A stretch of DNA of 63,110 nucleotides from Bacteroidota bacterium (GTDB lineage: Bacteria > Bacteroidota > Bacteroidia > Flavobacteriales_D > Sanyastnellaceae): NCBI GenBank assembly GCA_027593035.1, contig JAQCJQ010000002.1, forward strand, positions 1-63,110. The letters are read 5' to 3'. Made by a program: the position numbers and the translations under genes. Below the pieces are notes generated by a model. That model made no database searches and was not told the DNA's origin. It was given only the letters and a program-made list of their open reading frames with translations. Positions within the stretch are counted from its first letter, which is position 1. Every line of letters begins with the position of its first letter. Shown here piece by piece: positions 26,992 to 38,019 of the stretch.

Positions 26992-27638
26992 GGTATGGGT
27001 TGAAGATCAGCTGCCAACTTCTTTTGCAAGTAGTCTAAACCCTCGGGGCTTGAAATGGCATGGATGTGGTACAAAGCCGATTGCCAATACAATTGTGCAA
27101 GAGGTTGAATGTTCGAATGGTCTTGTGCCATTTCCCGAACGGTGGTGCTAATGGAAACGAGGAATCGCGCAGCCGAAACAGGATCAACCTCCTGACGGTA
27201 TACGCCCTCGTTTTGGCCTCTTTGAATGTTGTTCTCGACAGCCCCAAGGAGAATCTCATCCCTGGTTTTCACCAAGTTTGAAAACGCTATGGGGTGGTAC
27301 TTCTGAAGATCATACAGGATGCTAGGGTGCATCTGTGAAACCACCTCGTGCACGTGTTTCATGATGCGCAATTCACTGTCAATGGCGTTTCCCTCGGCAC
27401 TCGACGCTTCCAAAATGATGGCTTCCAATTCCAAGCAATGATGCTCCATGCCCAGCTGGATCAACTCATTTTTGTCCTGAAAGTGCTTGTAAAGGGTTTT
27501 CTTGGATACCCCCAGTTCCTTGGCCAAATCCTCCATGTTCACGGATTTGATCCCGAAACGCAAGAAGACCGCCATGGCTTGCTTCACCAAGTCTTTTGCA
27601 GCTTCTTGCAGCAGGTAGAATGTGGGACACTGGGTCAT
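26988..27638 (-). CDS. TetR-family transcriptional regulator of the efflux operon
   Basis: This is a probable local repressor of 216 aa. The N-terminal helix-turn-helix lies at about residues 15-60 (FLRFGIKSVNMEDLAKELGVSKKTLYKHFQDKNELI). The C-terminal ligand-binding, all-helical domain is divergent, as is usual. The ATG at 27638 is chosen because it lies eight bases after a perfect -7 box. A longer frame reaches 27671 through that box. As the first gene of the efflux operon it should autoregulate it, and the palindrome at 27673-27701 is the operator candidate. Confidence 0.92.
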   Translation of the reverse strand: MTQCPTFYLLQEAAKDLVKQAMAVFLRFGIKSVNMEDLAKELGVSKKTLYKHFQDKNELIQLGMEHHCLELEAIILEASSAEGNAIDSELRIMKHVHEVVSQMHPSILYDLQKYHPIAFSNLVKTRDEILLGAVENNIQRGQNEGVYRQEVDPVSAARFLVSISTTVREMAQDHSNIQPLAQLYWQSALYHIHAISSPEGLDYLQKKLAADLQPIP

Positions 27639-27646
27639 TGAGGCGG

Positions 27647-27654
27647 CAAAAGTA
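27647..27654 (-). promoter_or_regulatory. Promoter -7 box of the efflux operon (TACTTTTG)
   Basis: TACTTTTG on the minus strand is a perfect TAnnTTTG match, eight bases before the TetR ATG. A TTG 14 bases upstream is a possible but short-spaced -33 element. Confidence 0.55.
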
Positions 27655-27672
27655 CTGCCTCGAATCCACAAT

Positions 27673-27701
27673 GGAAACGAAAATTGTGTTAAAACGTTTC
27701 C
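27673..27701 (-). promoter_or_regulatory. Candidate TetR operator palindrome
   Basis: Perfect 7-bp arms GGAAACG and CGTTTCC are separated by 15 AT-rich bases and centred about 33 bases upstream of the -7 box. That places it over the -33 region, where a repressor would block RNA polymerase. It is not followed by a T-run on either strand, so it is unlikely to be the hutU terminator. The regulator link is inference from position. Confidence 0.45.
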
Positions 27702-27720
27702 GCTGTGTCAATCAAATGTA

Positions 27721-29921
<2,201 letters not shown>

Positions 29922-29927
29922 CCATCT

Positions 29928-30908
29928 ATGAAGTCGACTGACATCCTCCCATGGCCCAACCCGATCACAGAGCGTGTCAAGTGGTCTGTTTCCGAGCAGG
30001 CCGGAGTCGAATTGTGGGTCCGCCGATTGGACGCCATTCCGGGACCTTCTCCGGGAAACAAAGCCTACAAACTGCACTGGCATCTCGAAAAAGCCGCACG
30101 AACCGTCTCCCAAGCACTGCTCACTTTTGGCGGTCCTTGGTCCAACCACCTCCACGCAGTCGCTGCCGCAGGACATGCGCGCGGTCTACGAACCATCGGG
30201 GTCGTACGGGGGGAGCGTCCGAAAAACGACGCGGATCTCACGGAAACATTGCGGGATTGTGAAGCTTGGGGCATGACCTTGGTGTTTGTGAGCCGCGCGG
30301 AGTACGACGAAAAAAACACCGATTTCTTCAAGGCTTGGCTTCGTGATCAATATGGAAACCCCTGGATTGTCCCTGAGGGCGGAGCGGACGCTTTGGGGGT
30401 GATGGGATGCCAAAAAATCGTGGAGCCCCTAGACATCCAAACTCCATGGGACGCTGTACTGGTATCTGCTGGAACGGGCGCGACCGCCGCTGGGATGGCT
30501 CTAGCGTTGAAGGGGGTTTCGCCGTTGATTGTCTGCAGCGCGCTGAAGGGTTGGAAGCCCTTGGAGGCCATGGAAACCTTGATCCAATCCACTGTGAATG
30601 ATCCCGGTTGGGCACATGAACTGATGGAGCACATCCATTCTTGGGAAGACGCCCATGAAGGAGGTTTTGCCAAACGCAGCCCTGAATTGATGGCTTCTTT
30701 GGAGTCCTGGGAAGAAGAAACCGGGATCCCGCTCGATGCGCTTTACACCGCTAAATTGGTGTTGGCATTGCGGAGGAGACTGGAAGGTGCTGGGGGGAAT
30801 CGCCCCGCATTTCTATCCGCCGGATCACGCATTTTGTTGGTGCACACGGGGGGATTGCAAGGAAATCGATCGTGGCGTACTAAATACAAGCGTAAAAGCG
30901 CGCCGTGA
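29928..30908 (+). CDS. PLP-dependent deaminase, ACC deaminase/D-cysteine desulfhydrase family
   Basis: This 326 aa fold-type II PLP enzyme has the PLP lysine in PGNKAYKLHWHL, the substrate carboxylate loop TFGGPWSNHLHAVAAAG, and a PLP phosphate loop VSAGTGATAAGMAL. Members deaminate 1-aminocyclopropane-1-carboxylate or desulfhydrate D-cysteine. The exact substrate cannot be decided because the discriminating residues are not visible by eye. The ATG at 29928 is preferred because the open frame further upstream runs antisense through the DUF5522 gene. It is divergent from DUF5522-hutU. Confidence 0.85.
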   Translation: MKSTDILPWPNPITERVKWSVSEQAGVELWVRRLDAIPGPSPGNKAYKLHWHLEKAARTVSQALLTFGGPWSNHLHAVAAAGHARGLRTIGVVRGERPKNDADLTETLRDCEAWGMTLVFVSRAEYDEKNTDFFKAWLRDQYGNPWIVPEGGADALGVMGCQKIVEPLDIQTPWDAVLVSAGTGATAAGMALALKGVSPLIVCSALKGWKPLEAMETLIQSTVNDPGWAHELMEHIHSWEDAHEGGFAKRSPELMASLESWEEETGIPLDALYTAKLVLALRRRLEGAGGNRPAFLSAGSRILLVHTGGLQGNRSWRTKYKRKSAP

Positions 30909-30920
30909 AGTTCCGCGCCC

Positions 30921-30928
30921 TAAATTTG
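30921..30928 (+). promoter_or_regulatory. Promoter -7 box for purF-like gene (TAAATTTG)
   Basis: This is a perfect TAnnTTTG match 37 bases upstream of the ATG at 30966. No -33 TTG lies at standard spacing, so confidence is moderate. Confidence 0.4.
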
Positions 30929-30965
30929 ACGTTCAACAACCAACCTGACCTCTTTTTCGCATTCC

Positions 30966-32861
30966 ATGAGTGATTTCCTTCAGCACGAATGTGGCATCGC
31001 TATGATGCGGCTTAAGAAGCCATTGCAGCATTACATTGACAAGTACGGCACGGCATTTTATGGCCTCAATAAGATGTACTTGCTCATGGAGAAGCAGCAC
31101 AACCGTGGTCAGGATGGTGCCGGTTTAGCCAACATCAAGTTGGATGTGCCGGCGGGGAGTCGCTACATTTCCCGCGTTCGGTCGGTCGATCCTCGGCCCA
31201 TTCACGACGTGTTCTCCCGCATCATGCCCCGATTCGAAGGGCTCAGCCCGGCACAGCTCATGGATGCTGAATTCTTGCAACGCGAGTTCGCTTTTACCGG
31301 TGAATTGTTTCTAGCCCACCTCCGTTATGGGACGTATGGGAAAAACCAAGTTGAGAACTGCCATCCTTTTCTCCGACAGAATAACTGGAGAACGCGGAAT
31401 TTGGTCGTCGCGGGCAACTTCAACATGACCAATACCGACGAACTTTTCCAAAAACTCGTAGCGTTGGGACAACACCCCAAAGAAGAGGCTGATACCGTTA
31501 CCATATTGGAACGAATCGGTCACTTCCTCGATGAAGAAAACCAACGCCTTTTTGACGAATTGAAGCAAACAGGGTTGGATGACCACCGTGAAATTAGCGT
31601 GCGCATTGGCGAATCGCTGGATGTTCAGAAAATCCTAAAGCAGGCCGCCAATTCCTTGGATGGAGGCTACGTGATGTGTGGGTTGATCGGTCATGGTGAT
31701 GCTTTTGTGATGCGCGACCCCAATGGAATTCGTCCCGCCTTCTGGTTTGAGGATGATGAAATTGTTGTGGTTGCAAGCGAGCGACCCGTCATCCAAACGG
31801 CGTTCAATTTGTCCGCTGATCAAGTCCAAGAAGTGGCTCCAGGACACGCTTTGATTATCAAGCGAGATGGCTCGGTGGAAATGCCCCTAGTCAAACAGCC
31901 TGGAGAGCGTCGATCGTGCAGTTTTGAGCGGATTTACTTCAGTCGAGGCAACGACGCATCCATATACAACGAGCGCAAAGCGCTGGGGAAGTATTTGGTG
32001 CCCAAAATTCTTGAGGCCGTAGAGCACGACTTGGAACACACGGTCACCAGTTTCATTCCCAACACCGCGGAAGTTTCATTCTACGGATTGATCAAGGGCA
32101 TGGAGGATTACCTCAACCAGGCTAAGATTGCGCGGATCATTGGTTTGGGATCCAATCCGAATCCCGGGGAAATTGAAGAGATCCTCAGTGAACGCATGCG
32201 CATCGAAAAGGTCGCCATCAAGGATGCTAAATTGCGAACGTTCATCACGGAGGAAGCCAACCGCGATGACCTGGTCGCTCACGTTTATGACATCGCTTAC
32301 GGCACCGTTGAGGCCGGCGTTGACAACCTCGTCGTGATCGATGATAGCATCGTTCGGGGCACGACCTTGAAAAAGTCCATCCTGCGCATATTGGATCGAT
32401 TGGGGCCAAAACGCATCGTCGTGGCTTCCAGCGCACCACAAATTCGCTACCCTGATTGTTATGGCATTGACATGGCGCGAATGGGTGACTTCATTGCCTT
32501 TCAGGCTGCTGTGAGCCTCATTAAAAAGAGGGGCTTGGAGCACATTCTGGACGAAACCTATGCCGCGTGCAAAGCCCAAATTGAGTTGCCTAAGGAGGAA
32601 AACAGCAACCAGGTCAAGGCGGTGTATGAACCCTTCACAGCGGAAGAAATCAGCGCTGAAATTTCATTGTTGCTGACACCTGCGGGCATGAACGCTGAAG
32701 TCAAAATTGTTTATCAGAGCATTGAGGGGCTGCACGCCTCCTGCCCTGATCATACCGGAGACTGGTATTTCACGGGGGATTATCCAACACCGGGTGGGCA
32801 CAAAGTAGTGAACCGCTCTTTCGTTTACTACATGGAGGGACGCACAGACCGCGCGTACTAA
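30966..32861 (+). CDS. purF: Amidophosphoribosyltransferase (Bacteroidota long form)
   Basis: This enzyme catalyses the first step of de novo purine synthesis, making phosphoribosylamine from PRPP and glutamine. The class II glutamine amidotransferase domain starts at Cys9 (HECGIAMM) and includes QHNRGQDGAGLA and LFLAHLRYGTYGKNQ. The PRTase domain carries the PRPP loop NLVVIDDSIVRGTTLKKS. At 631 aa it is about 125 residues longer than E. coli PurF, with extra sequence after the N-terminal domain and at the C-terminus, consistent with the Bacteroidota variant. Residues before Cys9 suggest a short propeptide. Confidence 0.93.
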   Translation: MSDFLQHECGIAMMRLKKPLQHYIDKYGTAFYGLNKMYLLMEKQHNRGQDGAGLANIKLDVPAGSRYISRVRSVDPRPIHDVFSRIMPRFEGLSPAQLMDAEFLQREFAFTGELFLAHLRYGTYGKNQVENCHPFLRQNNWRTRNLVVAGNFNMTNTDELFQKLVALGQHPKEEADTVTILERIGHFLDEENQRLFDELKQTGLDDHREISVRIGESLDVQKILKQAANSLDGGYVMCGLIGHGDAFVMRDPNGIRPAFWFEDDEIVVVASERPVIQTAFNLSADQVQEVAPGHALIIKRDGSVEMPLVKQPGERRSCSFERIYFSRGNDASIYNERKALGKYLVPKILEAVEHDLEHTVTSFIPNTAEVSFYGLIKGMEDYLNQAKIARIIGLGSNPNPGEIEEILSERMRIEKVAIKDAKLRTFITEEANRDDLVAHVYDIAYGTVEAGVDNLVVIDDSIVRGTTLKKSILRILDRLGPKRIVVASSAPQIRYPDCYGIDMARMGDFIAFQAAVSLIKKRGLEHILDETYAACKAQIELPKEENSNQVKAVYEPFTAEEISAEISLLLTPAGMNAEVKIVYQSIEGLHASCPDHTGDWYFTGDYPTPGGHKVVNRSFVYYMEGRTDRAY

Positions 32862-32862
32862 A

Positions 32863-33849
32863 TCAATGCGTGATCACGAGGCGCTGTGCTTCTTTCGATT
32901 CGCTTGAACGCACGAGATAAACGCCTTCCGCAAGTCCGCTGACATCCACATTCAAGGATGGTTGGCCCAAAGTGAATTGGCTTTGCATCACGACCGTACC
33001 GTCCATCGACACCACTTCAATAGTTTCTGAAGACATTATAGTGCTTCGAAAAAAGGTAACGGCGTCCGAAGCGGGGTTGGGCATCATCCCCCACGTAGAT
33101 AATGAGGTGACATCTTCGATACCTACCACATAACTGTCAATCCACACGGTGTAATCATACGAATTCGAAACAGGGGTACCACCAACCGGTTCATCGTAGG
33201 TTGAGACTTGCACTGCACCCAAGAGTCCAAGGGCGTAATCGCTCGATAATAAAACGTCTGCCTCGATGGTGAATTCCAACGTTCCCGCGAAAGTCGAGTC
33301 CAAAAGCACTTCCGTTGCATGAATGTGGTACACGTCTTCATACACTTGTCCGTCTGGCAATGTCAATGTCCCTGATGACAAGCATTCACTCGCAATTGAT
33401 CCTGTTCGATAGATCGTAATGCCTGCCGCACCGAATTCTGCCGCGTAGGTGTCTTGCCATATTTCACCTATCGAAAAAGGATACGGGAAAGAAACAGCGG
33501 GGTCGGAATAGATGACAACCAACGCACCATCGGTACCTCCATGATATGCCGCATCTTCATCAAAAGAATAGTATGCCTGCTCATCTCCGACGTCAAATAC
33601 AATTGTGGCGTTGGGAAAAGACTTGCCCAATGAAGAACTCGGTGCATCGCCAATGCTATATGAAAGCGACTGCTGCGACACCAGCGCACTGAAATCCCAA
33701 TTCTGATTGGAGGTTCCTGTATCCTCTATCAACGCAAAAGCGCCAAACTGCTGAATCAATGATTCCCCCGCTTCAATTGGCGGCGACATCAATTGAGCAC
33801 TCAAGGCCACTGGAAGGAATATAAGAATGGTGGCTGTGAAACGAAACAT
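32863..33849 (-). CDS. Secreted protein with type A T9SS sorting domain
   Basis: This 328 aa protein has a signal peptide (MFRFTATILIFLPVALSAQ) and a central beta-rich region of unknown function (about 20-240). The C-terminal domain fits the type A T9SS sorting signal: MMPNPASDAVTFF, IEVVSMDGTVVMQSQF, and VSGLAEGVYLVRSSE with a KEAQRLVITH end. It should be exported across the outer membrane and possibly attached to A-LPS. I do not recognise the N-terminal domain. A perfect promoter box lies at 33875-33882. The gene is convergent with purF (one base apart). Confidence 0.9.
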   Translation of the reverse strand: MFRFTATILIFLPVALSAQLMSPPIEAGESLIQQFGAFALIEDTGTSNQNWDFSALVSQQSLSYSIGDAPSSSLGKSFPNATIVFDVGDEQAYYSFDEDAAYHGGTDGALVVIYSDPAVSFPYPFSIGEIWQDTYAAEFGAAGITIYRTGSIASECLSSGTLTLPDGQVYEDVYHIHATEVLLDSTFAGTLEFTIEADVLLSSDYALGLLGAVQVSTYDEPVGGTPVSNSYDYTVWIDSYVVGIEDVTSLSTWGMMPNPASDAVTFFRSTIMSSETIEVVSMDGTVVMQSQFTLGQPSLNVDVSGLAEGVYLVRSSESKEAQRLVITH

Positions 33850-33874
33850 GGCTTGAACTTGAAAGGGTTGGTCC

Positions 33875-33882
33875 CAAATATA
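33875..33882 (-). promoter_or_regulatory. Promoter -7 box for the T9SS protein (TATATTTG)
   Basis: This is a perfect TAnnTTTG match on the minus strand, 25 bases before the ATG at 33849. No TTG is found at the -33 position. Confidence 0.5.
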
Positions 33883-33935
33883 CCGACATGAACCCCAGAA
33901 TTTATTGATTCACAGACCAAAAAGCCCTTCAAAAG

Positions 33936-33968
33936 AAAAACGCCTCCACAAGGGAGGCGTTTCTTTTT
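33936..33968 (-). terminator. Rho-independent terminator after tRNA-Leu
   Basis: A 7-bp stem (CGCCTCC, 33941-33947, with GGAGGCG, 33953-33959) has a 5-base loop. It is extended by A-T pairs and flanked by T-rich tracts on both strands. It lies just 3' of tRNA-Leu in its direction and could act bidirectionally. Confidence 0.8.
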
Positions 33969-33973
33969 ATCTG

Positions 33974-34055
33974 TACCCGGAGTGGGAATCGAACCCACAC
34001 TCCTTTCGGAACACGAGTTTGAGTCGTGCGCGTCTACCAGTTCCGCCATCCGGGC
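33974..34055 (-). tRNA. tRNA-Leu (CAA)
   Basis: The minus strand folds as a class II tRNA of 82 nt including the discriminator A. The acceptor stem is GCCCGGA/TCCGGGT (first pair G-U). The D arm has GGCGGAACTGGTAGACGC, and the anticodon stem CACGA/TCGTG carries loop CTCAAAC (anticodon CAA, codon UUG). A long variable arm and GGTTCGATTCC T arm follow. CCA is not encoded. It has its own promoter and terminator, so it is a single-gene unit. Confidence 0.93.
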
Positions 34056-34064
34056 AAGGGTCGA

Positions 34065-34098
34065 CAAAAATAGTAAAGGTTTCGTAGCAATCCGCAAA
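34065..34098 (-). promoter_or_regulatory. Promoter of tRNA-Leu
   Basis: The minus strand has TATTTTTG (34065-34072) as a perfect -7 box and TTTG (34095-34098) 22 bases upstream as -33. The predicted start is about four bases before the mature 5' end. This is the best-formed promoter of the window. Confidence 0.65.
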
Positions 34099-34148
34099 TA
34101 TCTTCACGTTCTTCGCGCGGCCAAAAGCAACACCTTGATAAAAAGCAC

Positions 34149-35912
34149 ATGAGCGGCATTCGAAACATCGCGATCATCGCACACGTCGACCACGGAAAGA
34201 CGACATTGGTAGATAAAATCATCCACCAATGCCATGTCTTAGATGACCGCAAAGAGACCGGTGACCTCATTCTAGACAACAATGATTTGGAGCGAGAGCG
34301 CGGAATCACCATTCTCGCTAAAAACGTGTCTGCTGTTTGGAAGGATGTGAAGATCAACATTCTCGACACGCCAGGTCACGCTGATTTTGGTGGAGAAGTC
34401 GAGCGTGTTTTGAAAATGGCCGATGCCGTTTTGTTAGTCGTGGATGCTTTTGAAGGACCGATGCCCCAGACCCGATTTGTATTGAGCAAAGCATTGGAAT
34501 TGGGGTTGAAGCCGATTGTGGTGGTCAACAAGGTGGATAAATTGAACTGCACCCCCGACATCGCCCAAGAAAAGGTGTTCGATTTGATGTTCACACTCGA
34601 CGCCACAGAAGATCAGTTGGATTTCCCAACAGTCTTTGGGTCAGCGAAAATGGGTTGGATGGGTCCTGATTGGGAAAACCCAACCACGGACATCACTCAC
34701 TTGTTGGATGTGATATTGGAGCACGTTCCTGAAGCGCCGTATCGCGAAGGAACCGCCCAACTGCAGATCACTTCACTCGACTATTCCAAGTACACCGGTC
34801 GAATTGCCATTGGCCGCCTGTTCCGAGGAGACTTGTATGCGAACCAAGACTACGCGTTGTGCACTGCTGATGGAAATCGCAAGGTGCGGGCGAAGGAGCT
34901 GTTTGTGTTCAAAGGCCTCGGTAAGGAGAAGGTGGAGCATGTGCGCAGTGGCGACCTCTGTGCCATTACTGGCATGGAAGGGTTTGAGATCGGCGATACC
35001 ATTGCTGATTTGGAAAACCCTGAAGTCATGGAGCGCATTGAAGTCGATGAGCCTACGATGAGCCTGTTGTTCACCATCAACACCTCACCATTTCTAGGCA
35101 AAGACGGTGAGTACTTGACCAGCCGACACATCCGCGAGCGTCTGGAAGCCGAACTGCAGAAAAACTTGGCGCTCCGTGTTGAAGCCACGGACAGTGAAGA
35201 CAAGTGGAATGTATACGGTCGTGGCATTTTGCATTTGTCTGTCTTGATTGAAACCATGCGTCGAGAGGGCTACGAAATGCAGATTGGAAAGCCTCAAGTC
35301 CTCTTCAAAGAGGTCGATGGTGCAACCCATGAGCCGTTTGAGCACTTGGTGATTGATGTCCCTCAATCCACAGCGGGTAAAGCCACCGAGTTGGTGATGA
35401 TGCGCAAGGGCATGCTCCAGGTGATGGAAGCTAAGGGCGATCTCCAGCACCTCGAGTTCCGCATTCCTTCCCGTGGATTGATCGGATTGCGAAACCAAAT
35501 TCTCACGGCCACAGCCGGAGAAGCGGTGATGACGCATCGTCTAGATGGATACGAGCCGTTTGCGGGCGAGTTGACCACGCGCTCTTCGGGTTCCTTGGTC
35601 TGCATGGAGGCCGGTCAAGCACGGGCCTTCGAAATTGACCGCTTGCAAGACCGTGGGATCTTCTTCATCAATCCCGGTGAAGACATCTACAAGGGCCAGG
35701 TCATTGGAGAGTGCTCGCGTGAAAACGACATGGGGTTGAACCTCGTACGAGGTAAGAAATTAACCAACATGCGGGCTTCCGGATCGGACAAAGGACTTCG
35801 TATTTCGCCGGCCAAAAAGATGTCACTCGAAGAATTGATGGAATTCATCAATGATGATGAGTACCTTGAGGTCACTCCAAAGAACCTCCGCATGCGGAAG
35901 GTGCCGGGGTGA
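34149..35912 (+). CDS. typA: Ribosome-associated GTPase TypA/BipA
   Basis: This is a translational GTPase acting in ribosome assembly and stress or cold adaptation. The 587 aa sequence carries G1 AHVDHGKTTLVDKI, switch I RERGITILAKN, G3 DTPGHADFGGEVERV and G4 NKVDKL. Domains II, III and V follow, along with the BipA-specific C-terminal region (GLIGLRNQILTATAGEAVM, GKKLTNMRASGSDK). Length is close to the usual ~600. It starts with ATG at 34149. The glycosyltransferase gene follows after 13 bases on the same strand. Confidence 0.97.
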   Translation: MSGIRNIAIIAHVDHGKTTLVDKIIHQCHVLDDRKETGDLILDNNDLERERGITILAKNVSAVWKDVKINILDTPGHADFGGEVERVLKMADAVLLVVDAFEGPMPQTRFVLSKALELGLKPIVVVNKVDKLNCTPDIAQEKVFDLMFTLDATEDQLDFPTVFGSAKMGWMGPDWENPTTDITHLLDVILEHVPEAPYREGTAQLQITSLDYSKYTGRIAIGRLFRGDLYANQDYALCTADGNRKVRAKELFVFKGLGKEKVEHVRSGDLCAITGMEGFEIGDTIADLENPEVMERIEVDEPTMSLLFTINTSPFLGKDGEYLTSRHIRERLEAELQKNLALRVEATDSEDKWNVYGRGILHLSVLIETMRREGYEMQIGKPQVLFKEVDGATHEPFEHLVIDVPQSTAGKATELVMMRKGMLQVMEAKGDLQHLEFRIPSRGLIGLRNQILTATAGEAVMTHRLDGYEPFAGELTTRSSGSLVCMEAGQARAFEIDRLQDRGIFFINPGEDIYKGQVIGECSRENDMGLNLVRGKKLTNMRASGSDKGLRISPAKKMSLEELMEFINDDEYLEVTPKNLRMRKVPG

Positions 35913-35925
35913 TCTTATTCATATC

Positions 35926-36705
35926 ATGAGTCGCGAAGTTTCTTTTGGTTACGTTATAGCAACTGTTGAAGCACAACTGCTCAAAAATGTGCGGCTGAAG
36001 GCGCAACTGTTGGAAATCAGCGATCCCGTCGTCATTGTCAACCAATACCAAGAGAGGCCGATCGATCCTGCTGAATTCGGGCAAAATGTGCTCATACTGA
36101 ATTCTAAAACCCAAGGGTTGTCCAGGAGCCGAAATCTGGCTCTTCAAAACATCGATGTTGATTTCGTGATGATCTGTGATGATGACATCATCTTGGTTCC
36201 GGAAAACATCGCGGCAACTCGGGTTTTGATTGGTCAAGACGCAGGGGCCGCCCAATATTTCACACAACTCGAAAAGACGACAGGTGAGCCTTGGCGGATG
36301 AATTATGAGAAGGAGGCCTTCGCGATTAAGTCGTTGAACTTTAACGCAAAGCGGAGAATTCAACGAATTAACAGCATGGAGCAGATTTATAATCTCCGTT
36401 TTCTTCAGGCCAAAAACCTGTCGTTCAACCAAGACTTTGGCGTTGGTTCAAATGGCCATCAATTTGGAGAGGAAACCCTCATGTCTTGGTCGATTCTTAA
36501 GGCCGGAGGTCAGTTGAGGTACATTCCCTTGGTAACCCGTATTCACCCGCCATTTAGCTCTGGAACGAAGTACTCTTCACGGCAGATGCACACTGTATTC
36601 GCTGTCTACCGAAAGGTTTTTGGTTTTTTCGGAATCTTTGTCTTCATGGCCTTTGCGATCAAAGTGATGGCCCGCGTCGTCCAGCGACGAATCGGTTCCG
36701 TCTGA
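35926..36705 (+). CDS. GT-A fold glycosyltransferase (family 2-like)
   Basis: This 259 aa putative glycosyltransferase has SFGYVIATVEAQ at the start, a GLSRSRNLALQN nucleotide-sugar segment and the metal-binding acidic cluster MICDDDIIL (DxD-like). A C-terminal hydrophobic helix (FGFFGIFVFMAFAIKVMARV) suggests membrane attachment. Acceptor and donor are unknown. The ATG at 35926 follows typA by 13 bases; the longer frame runs into typA. Being next to two LicD-like genes on the other strand suggests a role in surface glycan synthesis, but the orientation is convergent. Confidence 0.75.
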   Translation: MSREVSFGYVIATVEAQLLKNVRLKAQLLEISDPVVIVNQYQERPIDPAEFGQNVLILNSKTQGLSRSRNLALQNIDVDFVMICDDDIILVPENIAATRVLIGQDAGAAQYFTQLEKTTGEPWRMNYEKEAFAIKSLNFNAKRRIQRINSMEQIYNLRFLQAKNLSFNQDFGVGSNGHQFGEETLMSWSILKAGGQLRYIPLVTRIHPPFSSGTKYSSRQMHTVFAVYRKVFGFFGIFVFMAFAIKVMARVVQRRIGSV

Positions 36706-36713
36706 GGCCTCGG

Positions 36714-37346
36714 TTAATTCCGCTCAGCTCGCTTAGCCACGACCCGAATTACGATTGGGTCGTCATCTCCATGTGGAGCCAACCCTTTCGATTCTAATTT
36801 GTAAAGAATCGAAAAGCCCGCTTCCTCGATTCGAGAAACAAAACTATTCAAGGCAACAAATCTTCGATAGTGGGAAGTGACAAACTCATTTTTTCCAACT
36901 TTTTCTCCCTGACCATATAGCTCATCGAGAATGCTTCTTATCTCAATGAAGACCAGTCCGTTTTCATTGAGGGCATCAAATGACCACCGAAGTGTATCGA
37001 TCTCTTTGTCCTCTGTTACCGAGTGTAGCGTAAATCTTGAATAAATAAAATCCACCCTTGATTTCGGCCCAAGATTGGTGAAGTCCCCTGCTTCAAAATG
37101 AACGTTTGAAAGCGAGTTCTGGGCCGTGAGGTAGGCCAGCTCTTCCTCACATTGATCAAACGCATGAACACGGACCCCTTTTTTACCAAAGAAGACGCTG
37201 TCTCTACCGTTACCGCATCCCAGTTCGTATAAACTATCCCCCTCATTTAAAAATCCTGAAACAAATCGCGCAAAGGGCGATTCGCCTGACGGGTTTGGGT
37301 TTTGGCGATAGTAACTCTCCCAATATTCTTTAGAATTGCTCGTCAT
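36714..37346 (-). CDS. Class I SAM-dependent methyltransferase
   Basis: This 210 aa Rossmann-type methyltransferase has SAM motif I as LYELGCGNGRDSVFFGKKG, an acidic motif II (VHAFDQCEEE) and post-II FEAGDFTNLGPKSRVDFIYSRFTLH. It resembles TehB- and UbiE-like small-molecule methyltransferases, but no substrate is evident. It is the last gene of the minus-strand chain. Its ATG overlaps the LicD-like stop (ATGA), and it is convergent with the glycosyltransferase eight bases away. Base composition looks lower in GC than the flanking housekeeping genes. Confidence 0.85.
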   Translation of the reverse strand: MTSNSKEYWESYYRQNPNPSGESPFARFVSGFLNEGDSLYELGCGNGRDSVFFGKKGVRVHAFDQCEEELAYLTAQNSLSNVHFEAGDFTNLGPKSRVDFIYSRFTLHSVTEDKEIDTLRWSFDALNENGLVFIEIRSILDELYGQGEKVGKNEFVTSHYRRFVALNSFVSRIEEAGFSILYKLESKGLAPHGDDDPIVIRVVAKRAERN

Positions 37347-38017
37347 GTTATTTCGACATATAATTTATTGATTAACTCCGAATTCAGCGCCTGATTTGGT
37401 GTATTCCAATCCTTACGTTTGATGTGGAAATCACCATAAGTATCCGTTAATCTCTGTGCTGAATCAGCAGGTATGTTCACGTTCAACGATTGCCATTCCA
37501 TGGTTTTGAACGTATTCACAGAAGTGAATAGTTCCCGTACGAGGCGTTTGTTCTTGCCTGCAGAAGGGAACAGGTGACAATACATCCCTGAATTCGTTTT
37601 TGTAAAATAAAACAAGTCAACTTTCACGCCATTTAGCTCATAGCTCTCTTCGAGGCCATATTTTCCGGCTTCAATTTCAATCCGATGGACCAACCGAAAC
37701 CCCGCCTTGACAAAAGCGGAGCGTATTTCGTCAGAATAATCATTCAAAAATACTCCAAAGTCAATATCCGTATCATGCGAGATGAGCCTTCCATCTCGAA
37801 TAACCCCTAGCAATGTGCCAAACTCAAGCCAATGAAAGACCTGAATGCTGTTGAGAACCTTTGACGCCGCATGCAAAACCGTATCGCCTTCTTTGAGAAA
37901 GTTTTTATTCTCCGTTCGGTACTTCATTCGATTCACAAATGGCATATAAAGCGGCCGGATTTTTTCTTTCACCCACCAGCCTTCCGTCTTGGATTCAAGT
38001 AATTTCATTAAGCGCAT
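37343..38017 (-). CDS. LicD/fukutin-like phosphotransferase-fold protein (first of pair)
   Basis: This 224 aa protein shows the nucleotidyltransferase-like LicD core: WLEFGTLLGVIRDGRLIS followed by the metal-binding DTDIDFGVF, then a histidine-containing stretch (RLVHRIEIEAGKYG) and VKVDLFYFTK. Family members move phosphocholine, ribitol phosphate or mannosyl phosphate onto glycans; the substrate here is unknown. The ATG at 38017 is preferred (TTG at 38047 is the alternative), two bases after the upstream LicD-like stop. Composition is AT-richer than the flanking core genes, so horizontal origin is possible. Confidence 0.75.
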   Translation of the reverse strand: MRLMKLLESKTEGWWVKEKIRPLYMPFVNRMKYRTENKNFLKEGDTVLHAASKVLNSIQVFHWLEFGTLLGVIRDGRLISHDTDIDFGVFLNDYSDEIRSAFVKAGFRLVHRIEIEAGKYGLEESYELNGVKVDLFYFTKTNSGMYCHLFPSAGKNKRLVRELFTSVNTFKTMEWQSLNVNIPADSAQRLTDTYGDFHIKRKDWNTPNQALNSELINKLYVEIT

Positions 38018-38019
38018 CG

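Noticed and set aside
27673-27701. Inverted repeat read as the hutU terminator
   Set aside because: The loop is 15 bases and no T-run follows; position at the TetR promoter fits an operator better.
33801-34097. 98-codon ORF across the tRNA-Leu region
   Set aside because: It overlaps a complete tRNA gene and its terminator; reading through a tRNA is a common false ORF.
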